Assembly: GCF_002387245.1 (NCBI RefSeq)
Contig: NZ_DGLD01000015.1
Span: 1 to 64,000 of the forward strand
Source: Brevundimonas sp. UBA4553
Lineage (GTDB): Bacteria; Pseudomonadota; Alphaproteobacteria; Caulobacterales; Caulobacteraceae
Direction of reading: 5' to 3'
Length of the DNA stretch: 64,000 nucleotides
The notes under the pieces are model-generated. The model was not told where the DNA came from. It made no database searches and saw only the letters and a list, made by a program, of their open reading frames with translations. The translations under genes were made by a program, and so were the position numbers. Below are positions 6,915 to 15,571 of the stretch, piece after piece. The first letter of the stretch is position 1. Every line of letters starts with the position of its first letter.

Positions 6915-8960
6915 TTAAAAGGTCTTGCGCAAACGCAGCGAGTAGAAGGTCCGCGGGTCGATGTTGCGGGTCTCGACATAGGCGATCGGGCGGGCGCTGC
7001 GGTCTGAATAGGCGATCCGCGTCTGATGGTATTCGTCCCAAAGGGTAACCTGGGCGCGGATGGCTAGGGTAGGTGACGGTTTGTACTCGACCCAGCCTTC
7101 CAGAAAGTCACGACCTCGCCATGAGAACTGCACGTCCGGATCGTAGTTGGTCCGTCCCAGAAGCGGGACCCAGGCGAGGTTCCACTGCAGGTTCCATGAC
7201 TTGATGTCCTGAGCCAGGATGATCACCGCGTGGGATTTCGGCACGTTGGAGATCGGACGCGTCTTGCCGCTGGTCGGGTCTGTGACCTCGGTGTGGTTCC
7301 AGGTGTTGCGCGCGCTGATCCGGCCGCCGCTGAAGCCGAAACGATCCAGAGGCGCCTGGATGTTCACCGCCAGACGGTCCAGCGTGCCGTCGCCGATATT
7401 GCCGGTGGCCGACAGGCCGGCCTCAAGAGGGATGACGTCGATGGCGTCGGTGATTTCGTCGTGGCGAAGGGTGACGCTCACAACCCCGTCGCCCCCGAAA
7501 TGGCGTTCGTAGGCCAACTCGCTGATCCAGCGCTGCTCGGGCTCAAGATCGATGTTGCCGCCGAGGACGTTCTCGTTCTGCAACTCGGCCGAGGCGGCGA
7601 AGGCGTTGAAATCCAGCTGGCCCACTTCGCGCTCGAAGCGCACCCGGAACTGGTTGGCTGCGCCGGGGGTCCAGGTCGCCAGCAGGCGCGGCTTGATGAA
7701 GGTGAAGGTCTTCTCGCTGTCGGCGTCGCCCGACTGGCTGATAGTCGAGCCCTCGAGGCGTAAACCGCTTTCAATGGAGAGATTGTCGCCTAACCGCCAC
7801 GCGCCTTTGCCGAAGATTTCGCCCCGCGTCTCTGCCACCTTCACGGAGGCGGAGGGCAGGGGAACCGGGGCTCCGCCGATGCTGAAGGCCTGTTCGGTTT
7901 CCAGCATGTTGTAGGCGACCTCGCCGCCAAACTCCCACGTCAGCCGTGGCAATTGCTCAAGGCGGATCAAACCGCGCAGGATGGTCTCGGAAGCCTTGCT
8001 GTCGGAAGCGAAGCGCTGCTCCGGGCTGGCGATGCCAGACAGGGTGGTGCGGTTGAGCGAAACGCCGTCGTTGTCGCTGAACTCGTGGATGAAGCGGGTC
8101 TCCGAGCTCAGGCGGCTGCCGAGCGGGCGGGTGAAAACCGCGCCGAACTCGCCGCTGGAGCCGTCCTCCTGATATAGGGACTCGCGCCGCACGGTCGCCG
8201 AGGATTGCAGGGTCAGGTTTTCATAGTCGTTGACGCCGTAGCGGGCGGTCAGGTCGATCAGCCCCCCCAGGAAGGGACTGGCGTAGTTCAGTCGCAGGGC
8301 GTTGCCGCCGCTCTTCTGGTCGTTGGAAAAGGCTTCATTGCGCAGCAATGCGCCCGCGCCGTCGCGGCGCATGACGGGGCCAACGCCGTTGGAATCGTTG
8401 ACGTCGAACCCGTCGGAAAGGGTGAAGCCCCAAGTGCGTTCGCCGTTCCGGGCCGTGAACTGCCACGTGCCGCCGTAGGTGTCGTTGCCGCCCTCGTACA
8501 GGACGGCGTTGCCGGTGAAGATCGACTGGCGACTGGTCTGGTCGCGGGTAATGACGTTGGCGACGATCGAGAAGCCCTGCATGTCGATGCCCGGGGCGCC
8601 GCCACGAACCAGTTCGATGCGATCTACCTGAGCGACCAGGGTACGCGACAGCACGCTGGAGCCGGTGTCGTTCTTCGAGGCCGGGCGCGATCCATTGACC
8701 AGGACGTTGCCGACCGAGCCCTGGAAGCCGCGACTGCCATCGCCGTCTATGACGGTGAAGCCCGGCACGCGGCTGACCATGTCCAGGGCCGTGACCGGCT
8801 GCTGGCTGGCGAAGAAGTCCGGCGTGAAAACCAGCACGCCCTGCTGGCCGGCCTCGACCTGTAACGCGGGAGGCGACGGCGCGGTCTGCGCCAGCGCGGG
8901 GGCGGCCAGCGTCAGAGACAGCGGGGTCAGTACGAGCAGGCGGACGTCGAGGATGCGCAT
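6915..8960 (-). CDS. TonB-dependent outer-membrane receptor
   Basis: A 681-residue receptor. The signal peptide is MRILDVRLLVLTPLSLTLAAPALAQ. The plug domain (about 40-165) includes VSRVPGFTVIDGDGSRGFQG, VLVNGSRPASK and VDRIELVRGGAPGIDMQG. A beta-barrel follows, ending in aromatic LRLRKTF as expected for BAM-dependent insertion. The canonical GSDAIGG-type plug end is replaced by APGIDMQGFSIVANVITR, typical of the receptor subgroup with an OMP_b-brl_3-like barrel. The substrate is unknown. It is divergent from the membrane-bound PD40 regulator at 9061, with 100 bases between starts, so that regulator is the best candidate controller. Its 3' end is convergent with the ECF41 operon. Confidence 0.9.
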   Translation of the reverse strand: MRILDVRLLVLTPLSLTLAAPALAQTAPSPPALQVEAGQQGVLVFTPDFFASQQPVTALDMVSRVPGFTVIDGDGSRGFQGSVGNVLVNGSRPASKNDTGSSVLSRTLVAQVDRIELVRGGAPGIDMQGFSIVANVITRDQTSRQSIFTGNAVLYEGGNDTYGGTWQFTARNGERTWGFTLSDGFDVNDSNGVGPVMRRDGAGALLRNEAFSNDQKSGGNALRLNYASPFLGGLIDLTARYGVNDYENLTLQSSATVRRESLYQEDGSSGEFGAVFTRPLGSRLSSETRFIHEFSDNDGVSLNRTTLSGIASPEQRFASDSKASETILRGLIRLEQLPRLTWEFGGEVAYNMLETEQAFSIGGAPVPLPSASVKVAETRGEIFGKGAWRLGDNLSIESGLRLEGSTISQSGDADSEKTFTFIKPRLLATWTPGAANQFRVRFEREVGQLDFNAFAASAELQNENVLGGNIDLEPEQRWISELAYERHFGGDGVVSVTLRHDEITDAIDVIPLEAGLSATGNIGDGTLDRLAVNIQAPLDRFGFSGGRISARNTWNHTEVTDPTSGKTRPISNVPKSHAVIILAQDIKSWNLQWNLAWVPLLGRTNYDPDVQFSWRGRDFLEGWVEYKPSPTLAIRAQVTLWDEYHQTRIAYSDRSARPIAYVETRNIDPRTFYSLRLRKTF

Positions 8961-9060
8961 CGGGGGCTCTTCAAGGTGGCTGGTAATGTCGGCCGCGATA
9001 GAAGAGATTGATGTTCTGGGAGCGAGGGCGGGGGCCCGATCTTGAACCGATGATTATCCG

Positions 9061-11151
9061 ATGAACGACCTGTCAGCTCTGCTTCGCAGGCCGATCGAAC
9101 TGGTGTCCGAGCCGTCGTTCACTTTGGGACAGGGCGTGGTTCACCCCGCCTCTCTCGAGGTGGTCTGGCCCGATGGGAGCTGCAAGCTCGAGCCCCGCGT
9201 CATGCAGGTTCTGGTCGCGCTCAACCGTGGGCGCGGCGGGCCGCTGAGCCGGGAAGAACTGTCCCGCCTCTGCTGGGATGGACGAGTGGTCGGCGATGAC
9301 GCCCTGGTGCGATGCATCGGCAAGTTGCGGAAGACATTCCTGCGGGATCCGGCTGTGGAGATCGGCAGCATTCCCAAGGTCGGCTATCGCCTGCGCCTGC
9401 TCTCCGTCGCCCCGCAGGCGACAGGGGCGGCGACAACCACGGCGTCGCCTCGATCCGTTCGACGGCCGCCGAGATGGCTGCTGGCGGGCGGGGCCTCCGC
9501 CGCCATCGCCGTGCTGGGCATCGGCGCCTTCGTCCTAATGAAACCGCCGGGCGTGCTGGCGGCCGAGGCCGTGCGCCCCCTGACGTCCGACCCCGGCGTC
9601 GAGACCCATCCCGCGCTTTCGCCGGACGGCCGCATGATCGCCTATGCGGGCGGCGCCGGTTTCGGGGCTCAGAGAGACATCTTCTTGCGCGGCGTCGCCG
9701 ACGGCACGCCGATCCGGCTGACCAACACAGCGGAAGACGACATGGCTCCCGCCTGGTCGCCGGACGGGCGGCGCATCGCCTTCGTGCGCCGCATTCCGGG
9801 CGCGCCTTGCGAGATCCTGGTCGCGCCTGTGCCTCAGGGCGAGCCGCGCGTCGTGGGCCGTTGTTCGGTAGAAGCCATGACGCGTCTCGCCTGGACGCGG
9901 GGCGGAGAAATCCTGCTGTCGGACCGACCGACGCGCGACGCCGTGCGCCGCATCCGCGCCCTGTCCCCCGACAGCGGACGCATGCGTGAGGTCACCGCGC
10001 CGCCCGCCACCAGCCTGGGAGACCTCGATCCCGTTGTCACCCACGGCGGCGACCACATGGCCTTCAGACGGGCCTTTTCCTACGGCGTCGCGAATCTCTA
10101 CGCCGCCGAAGTGTCGGGCGCCGGGCTGAGGCCGCTGACCCGCGATGGATGGAAAGCCATGGGCTACGCCTTTACGGCGGACGATCGCACCCTAGTCTTC
10201 TCCAGTAATCGGGGCGGGGATTCCGGGTTGTGGTCGGTGGACTTCAAACGACCGACGACGCCCGTGCGTCTGAGCCTGGGCCTGCTCGAGTTTGGCCGTT
10301 TGTCCACCGACAGGACAGGGCTTCTGGCGGCCGAGGCCGGCGATTATCGATCCAACCTGTTCGCCTGGCGCGCAGGCGGGGCGCTGGTCGCCCTGACGAA
10401 CGGCAACACCAGCGACTGGGACCCTGACCTGTCTGCGACAGGCCAACTGACCTTTGTCTCGGACCAGAACGGCGGGTCGGAAATCTGGAGCAAGAGCGGC
10501 GACGGCCAACCGACGCGTCTGACCGATCTGAAGGCCAGCAGCGTCTTCTCGCCCAGATGGTCGCCGGACGGTCGGAGCATCGCCTTCGTCGCGGCGCGGG
10601 ACGGCCGCACGGACGTCTATCTGATCAACGCCGGTGGCTCCGGTCTTCGCAACCTCACTTCGGACGGGGCGGCGCGCGACGAACTGGCGTGGGATCGCAA
10701 CGGCGACCTGCTCGTGCCTACGCTGCGCGAAGGCGGGTGGCGGATTGAACGGATCGACGCCCGAGGACGGGTCACGATTGTCCCGAACAGCGCCGGTGTT
10801 CTGACGATCAAGAGCGCCGGCGCTCAGGGACTGTACGCGGTCAGGAAGGATGATGACCGGCTCTGGCGTCTGGGTGCCGGGGGCGTCGTCCTGGCCTCGC
10901 CTTTGATCCGCATCGACCCGGAGGCGGCCTGGACGCCGACGGCCGCCGGCGTTTACCATCTGACGGGCGCGCCCGGCGGCGAGGCGGTTCTGCGCCTGAC
11001 AGCATGGTCCGGCGCGAGCCGGGATGTTCAGTCGCTGGGGACCTTCGGCCTGAAGCACAGTCTGGCCGTCTCTCCGTCGCAGGACATCGTCGCCGCCCGC
11101 GTGGTTCGCGATGAAGCCGACCTGCGGGCCATTCGGCTGACGCGTCAGTAG
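9061..11151 (+). CDS. Membrane-anchored winged-helix regulator with TolB/PD40 beta-propeller sensor
   Basis: A 696-residue CadC-like protein. The N-terminal OmpR-type winged helix spans about 20-115 and ends in the typical IGSIPKVGYRLRL. A single transmembrane segment spans about 140-160 (LLAGGASAAIAVLGIGAFVLM). A periplasmic propeller with PD40 repeats follows: LSPDGRMIAYAGG, AWSPDGRRIAFVRR, FTADDRTLVFSS and RWSPDGRSIAFVAA. The layout places DNA binding in the cytoplasm and ligand sensing in the periplasm in one polypeptide, with no phosphorelay. It is divergent from the TBDR at 6915-8960, whose promoter it probably controls. The ligand is unknown. Confidence 0.88.
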   Translation: MNDLSALLRRPIELVSEPSFTLGQGVVHPASLEVVWPDGSCKLEPRVMQVLVALNRGRGGPLSREELSRLCWDGRVVGDDALVRCIGKLRKTFLRDPAVEIGSIPKVGYRLRLLSVAPQATGAATTTASPRSVRRPPRWLLAGGASAAIAVLGIGAFVLMKPPGVLAAEAVRPLTSDPGVETHPALSPDGRMIAYAGGAGFGAQRDIFLRGVADGTPIRLTNTAEDDMAPAWSPDGRRIAFVRRIPGAPCEILVAPVPQGEPRVVGRCSVEAMTRLAWTRGGEILLSDRPTRDAVRRIRALSPDSGRMREVTAPPATSLGDLDPVVTHGGDHMAFRRAFSYGVANLYAAEVSGAGLRPLTRDGWKAMGYAFTADDRTLVFSSNRGGDSGLWSVDFKRPTTPVRLSLGLLEFGRLSTDRTGLLAAEAGDYRSNLFAWRAGGALVALTNGNTSDWDPDLSATGQLTFVSDQNGGSEIWSKSGDGQPTRLTDLKASSVFSPRWSPDGRSIAFVAARDGRTDVYLINAGGSGLRNLTSDGAARDELAWDRNGDLLVPTLREGGWRIERIDARGRVTIVPNSAGVLTIKSAGAQGLYAVRKDDDRLWRLGAGGVVLASPLIRIDPEAAWTPTAAGVYHLTGAPGGEAVLRLTAWSGASRDVQSLGTFGLKHSLAVSPSQDIVAARVVRDEADLRAIRLTRQ

Positions 11152-11223
11152 CGCCGCCTGCTGTGGGTGGTTTTCGGACCTTGGCAGACTAACCGTTGAG
11201 TGTCCGCCTTCGGGTTCAGTATC

Positions 11224-11249
11224 AATGTCCGCTCTTGGCGCGGAGGCGG
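11224..11249. repeat. Interspersed intergenic element, copy 3
   Basis: AATGTCCGCTCTTGGCGCGG is followed by AGGCGG. A second partial copy, TGTCCGCCTTCGGG, lies just upstream at 11201. The element sits between the PD40 regulator and the convergent LysR gene. Confidence 0.45.
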
Positions 11250-11270
11250 CTTGGAGAACGTCCGGATTCG

Positions 11271-12083
11271 TCAGCTTGGTCTGACTAACCGTCCTTCAAT
11301 GAGCGGGCGATGCGATGCGAGGGCTCGATAGAAGTGGTCTGCAAAGGATCTGACGCGCGTCGCATGCCTGACGGCGGGATGGGTGAGGAGCCAGAGGTCG
11401 TCGCTGAGCGCCTGTTCAGGCGGTCCGAGGCGTGTCAGTGCAGGCGAAAGGTCCCCCAGCATGCAGGGTAGATAGCCGGCCCCGACGCCCGCCCTGATGG
11501 CGGCGGCGGCGCCCGACACCGAGTTGGTGCGGTAGATGATGCGTTGCGGAGCGGCGCGCTGTTCCAGGAATGTTACGGCTTTCAAGGCCGCGAGATCGCC
11601 GGTGAATGAGACCCAGTCTCGTTCAAAGAGACTATCGGGGCCGGGCGTCGCGATCGCATCGCGTCGTTCGTAAGGGGCCCAGGCGATGACAGCCAGCTTG
11701 CGCCCGACCAGGTTTTCCGGCGGAGCGTTGGTCGCCCTGATCGCGACATCGCAGTCGCCCCGCGCCAGATTGCTGGCGCTGTTTTCGATATGGGTTTCGA
11801 TCTGTGTCGCTGGATGAGCAGTTCTGAAATCCCGGAAAACCGCAGCGAAGCCTTCCAGGAGGGAATCGCTGGTCGCTAGCCGGATCACGCCCGCGCCATC
11901 TTCCTCGTATGACGCGACCTGGCTTGAGACGCTGCTGATGTCGGCTTCCACTCTTTGGGCCAGTTCGATGACCACATGTCCGGCGGCTGTCGGCGCATAG
12001 CCGGTGCGCCGACGATCAAAGAGGCGCGCGCCGAAGGCGCTTTCGGCGCTCGAGAGGCGGCGAACCACGGTCGTGACGTTCAT
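11271..12083 (-). CDS. LysR-family regulator, N-terminally truncated (probable pseudogene)
   Basis: The ATG at 12083 gives 270 residues. It begins inside the helix-turn-helix (MNVTTVVRRLSSAES, then FGARLFDRRRTGYAPTAAG) and continues through the LysR substrate-binding domain (about 65-265). LysR proteins normally carry about 30 residues before this point. Reading upstream in frame recovers only TQAAAALG (to about 12107) before family similarity stops at a perfect 15-bp palindrome (12106-12120). The missing part is the N-terminal helix plus the promoter. The neighbouring hydrolase on the other strand is truncated at the same spot, so one deletion probably removed both 5' ends. The remaining product would lack a complete DNA-binding domain. 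Confidence 0.7.
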   Translation of the reverse strand: MNVTTVVRRLSSAESAFGARLFDRRRTGYAPTAAGHVVIELAQRVEADISSVSSQVASYEEDGAGVIRLATSDSLLEGFAAVFRDFRTAHPATQIETHIENSASNLARGDCDVAIRATNAPPENLVGRKLAVIAWAPYERRDAIATPGPDSLFERDWVSFTGDLAALKAVTFLEQRAAPQRIIYRTNSVSGAAAAIRAGVGAGYLPCMLGDLSPALTRLGPPEQALSDDLWLLTHPAVRHATRVRSFADHFYRALASHRPLIEGRLVRPS

Positions 12084-12103
12084 GCCCAGGGCGGCCGCCG
12101 CTT

Positions 12104-12841
12104 GGGTCCGGTCACCGGACCCTGGTCCTGCTTCACGACGGCATTCTGGATTCCTCCGCCTATGACGGCGTGTGGTCGCAGTTGTGCGAGACCTTCAAAG
12201 TGGTGCGTTACGACCGCCGGGGATACGGCGTCTCGCCCGCAGCTTCCGCCGCTTATGATCCGGTCGCGGATCTCGCAGCGGTCATGCAAACGGCAGGCGT
12301 AGAACGGGCGACCCTGGTCGGATCGTCGGCCGGCGGAGGCGTCGCGGTCGAGTTCGCCCTGGCCCATCCGGATGCGGTGGACGGCCTTGTGCTGGTCGGG
12401 GCGGCCGTGAGCGGCTTCCAGCCGACCGAACATTTCAGGCGGCGCACGGCGACCCTGGTCGGGCTCCTCTCACAGGGGCGGTTGGAGGAGGCGGTTCGCG
12501 ATCCGTACATCCTCACCTCCTCCGCAGAAGAGGCTCGCGGCTTCGTAGCCGCCGACCTGCTCGCGCATCCGGGCAATTTCGGCGCGGGGCGAATGATGCG
12601 AAGCGGGCAGGGCGTCATGGGCCGCCTGGGCGAACTGACCACGCCCACGCTGATCGTGACCGGCGAGGTCGACATGCCCGACGTCCACGCCCATGCGGGC
12701 GCCTTGGAGGCGCTTATCCCCGGCGCCCAGCGGGTCGTCATGTCCGATAGCGGGCACTTCGTATACCTGGAGCGTCCGGGAGCCTTCGCTGATGTCTTGA
12801 AAGAGTTTCTAAAGGCGCCTAGGCGAGCGTCGGGCTCATAG
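12104..12841 (+). pseudogene. Alpha/beta hydrolase, 5' end lost
   Basis: Family similarity starts at about 12104 (GSGHRTLVLLHDGILDSS) and runs to 12841. The nucleophile elbow is VGSSAGGG, the acid lies near GEVDMPD, and the catalytic His is in DSGHFVYLE. The usual first 20-25 residues, including the first beta strand, are absent. The frame is closed by a TGA at 12074-12076, and there is no ATG, GTG or TTG between that stop and the GTG at 12170, which lies beyond the oxyanion-hole strand. A protein from 12170 (223 aa) would lack LLHDG. It is head to head with the equally truncated LysR gene. The catalytic residues are otherwise intact, so the loss looks recent. Confidence 0.7.
12106..12120. 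repeat. Perfect 15-bp palindrome at the LysR/hydrolase junction
   Basis: GTCCGGT-C-ACCGGAC is a 7-1-7 inverted repeat. It sits exactly where similarity to LysR (minus strand) and to the hydrolase (plus strand) both stop, so it marks a deletion or recombination joint, or an assembly artefact. Confidence 0.6.
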
Positions 12842-12855
12842 CGGGAGGTCCGCCT

Positions 12856-12873
12856 GATGCCCGCTCGTGGCGC
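12856..12873. repeat. Interspersed intergenic element, copy 4 (degenerate)
   Basis: GATGCCCGCTCGTGGCGC resembles the AATGTCCGCT(n)TGGCGC element. It lies in the 284-base gap between the hydrolase remnant and the PAP2 gene, where no convincing gene was found. Confidence 0.3.
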
Positions 12874-13125
12874 GTTTCATGGCCGGATCGGGGTGATGGC
12901 GGGGATGCGTGGGCGCCGGCAAGGGGCGATCCCCCACGGGCGGGACCGCCGCCAGCATGGCGAGCTCATGATCGGTCCCTCATTGACGGCCCAACTCAGG
13001 CTTCTCGGACACACCTACGGCGCCGCCGCCTTTCATGGAGCGGGCGGTTTGCGGGATGCGGGCCGGGCGTCGGCGCTGGCGGGGCGGGGTGCAGGCGCGA
13101 GCCAAACTGGCCTCGAGCGAAGCGG

Positions 13126-13920
13126 CTAGCGGGCGGCGCGCGCCTGGTTGAGCTCGCGGGCGGCGGCGATGAAGTCGCGCTGAAAGGCCGGGTCAGCCTT
13201 GAGCGCGGTGACCATGGCGGCGCCGACGATGCGGCCCGCTTCGACATCGCTGGCGTAGTGGACGCCGCAGATCATCCGGCTTTCGCCATAGGCCAGGCCG
13301 CGCGCCAGAATCGGGTCGGCGCGGTCCGGCGCCATTTCGGCCAGCACCAGGGCCCAGGCCCAGCCGAGGGCGGAGTGGCCGGACGGATAGGAACCGCTGT
13401 CCGCCAGCCAGGTCTCGGGCGTGAAACAGGTCTCCGCCGGTTCAGCCAGGAAGGGGCGCGGACGGAAGAATCCCCGTTTGGCCGGGGTCTGGACCGTTTC
13501 AAGATCGCCCAGCATCCGACCCAGAAGACGAGTGAGGGTCGGCATCGCTTCCGGGACGAAGGTTACGCCCAGGGCTTCGTCGAAAATGCGGGGGGCGGAT
13601 GGCGTCTCGATCTCGTTGTCGGTCCGGGCCTGGTTCCAGCGCGGGGTCCCCTTCAAGGCGCGGGTAGCGCGATAGATCGCGATGTCATCCTGGGCGCGCA
13701 GCGAGCCGGGCTCAGGCGGAGGGGGCAGGAAGGCGGCGGCGTTCGGGGCTTTTGTCTTGTCCAGATAGCCGTGGGGATGGTCGAGGAAGCCGGTCCAGAA
13801 GTTCGGCGCCTCAGCGGGGGCCGAGGCGCAGCCCGCAAGGGTGAGTGCCAGGGCGGTCGCGGCGAGGCGTCGAGCAAGGGGGATGGGGGTCATGGAAACT
13901 CTTGAACTGGTAATGGTCAT
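13126..13920 (-). CDS. PAP2-family acid phosphatase lipoprotein (class A type)
   Basis: A 264-residue periplasmic phosphatase. It has an N-terminal signal with lipobox LTLAGC (Cys about 31 from this start). The three-part PAP2 signature is present: KRGFFRPRP, YPSGHSALGWA, and GESRMICGVHYASDVEAGR with the catalytic His. It resembles bacterial class A non-specific acid phosphatases (PhoN-like). Its ATG overlaps the phoD stop by four bases. An internal ATG at 13893 would give a shorter signal peptide and is also possible. It is third in the minus-strand TBDR-PhoD-PAP2 group, which suggests release of phosphate from organic phosphates. Confidence 0.9.
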   Translation of the reverse strand: MTITSSRVSMTPIPLARRLAATALALTLAGCASAPAEAPNFWTGFLDHPHGYLDKTKAPNAAAFLPPPPEPGSLRAQDDIAIYRATRALKGTPRWNQARTDNEIETPSAPRIFDEALGVTFVPEAMPTLTRLLGRMLGDLETVQTPAKRGFFRPRPFLAEPAETCFTPETWLADSGSYPSGHSALGWAWALVLAEMAPDRADPILARGLAYGESRMICGVHYASDVEAGRIVGAAMVTALKADPAFQRDFIAAARELNQARAAR

Positions 13921-15494
13921 GCGGCCTGGGCGCCGGGACGGCCGTTCTCGACGATCCAGGTGTTCAGGGTGGATAGGGACGCCTTGGGGTCACGCACGTC
14001 GCTGACGATCTGATAGCGGGTCATGATCTGGTCGGGCGTCACTTCCATCGAGATGTAGCCGCGCTCACGGCTCTCGAAGAATTTGATGTGAGGGTTGGCG
14101 GGCATGGCTGACATCAGGCCTTCATAGGGCGGGCCGCCCGAGGTGATGGAGGTGCCGACGAACTCGGTCGCCACGACGGGTGATGTCTCATCCTCGCTGT
14201 TGAGCAGGACGTCGTTTGTCCAGAAGGAATGATAGTCTCCGGAAAGCACCACGGGATTGCTTGGCTTCAGCGTGTGAAGCGCCTGGGTCATCCGGTCGCG
14301 CGCGGTGGGGAAGCCGTCCCAAGTATCGGTCCAGTAGCGGGTTTCGTCGCCGCGGTCCTCGAACCTCAGGCCGGCCATGACCAGATTCTGGCCCATGATG
14401 TTCCACTGCGCGTCGGTGCGGGCCAGGCTGTCGTAGAGCCAGCGCTCCTGTTCAAAGCCGAGGAAGGTGCGCGACGGGTCTCGACGGTCTGAACACAGGG
14501 CGTCGGTGACGATCTGGCCCTTGGCTCCGCCCTCGTCGACGCAGGCCCCGCGTGAGCGATACTGACGCCCGTCCAGCATGTAGAACTCGGCCAGCCGGCC
14601 GTAGCGGATGCGCTTGTGGATCGGCATCTGAAGCGCGGCGTCCATCCGGGTGCGGCGGATCGGCATGGCCTCGTAGAAGGCCTGATAGCCGGCCGCGCGG
14701 CGCTTCAGAAAGTCGGTCGGCGTGCCGCCCCGGTCCGGCCAGACGCCGGAATAGTTGTTCAAGACCTCATGGTCGTCCCAGGTGACCAGGCAGGGCGCTG
14801 CGGCGTGCAGGCGTTGCAGGTCGGCGTCGGTCTTGTGCAGGGCATGGCGATTGCGATAGCCGGCCAGGGTGGTGGCTTCCTCAAGACCGTAGTTCCGCAC
14901 ATTGGTCGACGCCCGCTCTCCGGTGCGGCTGTATTCGTAGATGTAGTCGCCCAGGAACAGGGTCAGGTCCGGCGCCTCGTCGGCCATATGGCCGTAGGCG
15001 CTGAAATAGCCCACCTCCCAGTTGGAGCAGGAGGCGACGGCCAGTTTCAGCCGATCAACCGGTGCATTGACGGCCGGCGTCGTGCGCGCCAGGCCGACCG
15101 GGCTTTGCTGGCCGGCGGCGGTGAAGCGATACCAGTAGGGGCGGGCCGGGCGCAGGCCCTGAACCTCGACATGGATCGCGTGGGCGGTCGACGCGTCGGC
15201 GATGAGGCGGCCCGCCGCCGCAATGCGGGTGAAGCCTTCATCGGAAGCTACTTCCCAGCGGACTTCGATAGGGGCGCTAAGGCCGCCTTGACCGTCCGGC
15301 GCGATCGGGTCGGCGGCAAGGCGGGTCCAGAGCACGAAGCCGTCCGGCCAGGGATCGCCGCTGGCGACGCCCAAAGCAAACAGATAGGCGCCCCCAGCCT
15401 GGGCCTGCCCGAAGCGCAGCACGGCCGGAGCGGCCACCAGACCGCCGATCAGGGCGCGCCGGCTGAGCGGCGTCAGGGAGGGGATCAGAGGCAT
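13917..15494 (-). CDS. phoD: Alkaline phosphatase D (PhoD), Tat-exported
   Basis: A 525-residue PhoD-family phosphodiesterase/phosphomonoesterase. The N-terminus LSRRALIGGLVAAPAVL is a twin-arginine signal. The N-terminal domain includes GVASGDPWPDGFVLWTRLA (about 42-60). The metallophosphatase core shows LAVASCSNWEVGYFSAY, FLGDYIYEYS, TWDDHEVLNNYS and VLSGDYHSFW, which supply the metal ligands. Length matches the family (about 500-550). It is translationally coupled to the PAP2 gene downstream (ATGA overlap). A TBDR gene lies 77 bases upstream on the same strand. PhoD enzymes use Ca and Fe in the periplasm to release phosphate under limitation. Confidence 0.95.
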   Translation of the reverse strand: MPLIPSLTPLSRRALIGGLVAAPAVLRFGQAQAGGAYLFALGVASGDPWPDGFVLWTRLAADPIAPDGQGGLSAPIEVRWEVASDEGFTRIAAAGRLIADASTAHAIHVEVQGLRPARPYWYRFTAAGQQSPVGLARTTPAVNAPVDRLKLAVASCSNWEVGYFSAYGHMADEAPDLTLFLGDYIYEYSRTGERASTNVRNYGLEEATTLAGYRNRHALHKTDADLQRLHAAAPCLVTWDDHEVLNNYSGVWPDRGGTPTDFLKRRAAGYQAFYEAMPIRRTRMDAALQMPIHKRIRYGRLAEFYMLDGRQYRSRGACVDEGGAKGQIVTDALCSDRRDPSRTFLGFEQERWLYDSLARTDAQWNIMGQNLVMAGLRFEDRGDETRYWTDTWDGFPTARDRMTQALHTLKPSNPVVLSGDYHSFWTNDVLLNSEDETSPVVATEFVGTSITSGGPPYEGLMSAMPANPHIKFFESRERGYISMEVTPDQIMTRYQIVSDVRDPKASLSTLNTWIVENGRPGAQAA

Positions 15495-15571
15495 CGAAAG
15501 CGTCCGTTCAGGCGTGGCGACGGGGAATGGCGGCGATCCGGCTGGCCGGACCGCCGCAGGCGGGACTGTTC

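Noticed and set aside
12857..13129. A 90-codon frame between the hydrolase remnant and PAP2
   Set aside because: Arg/Gly-rich, no ribosome-binding site, no recognisable motif, and it overlaps a repeat copy.
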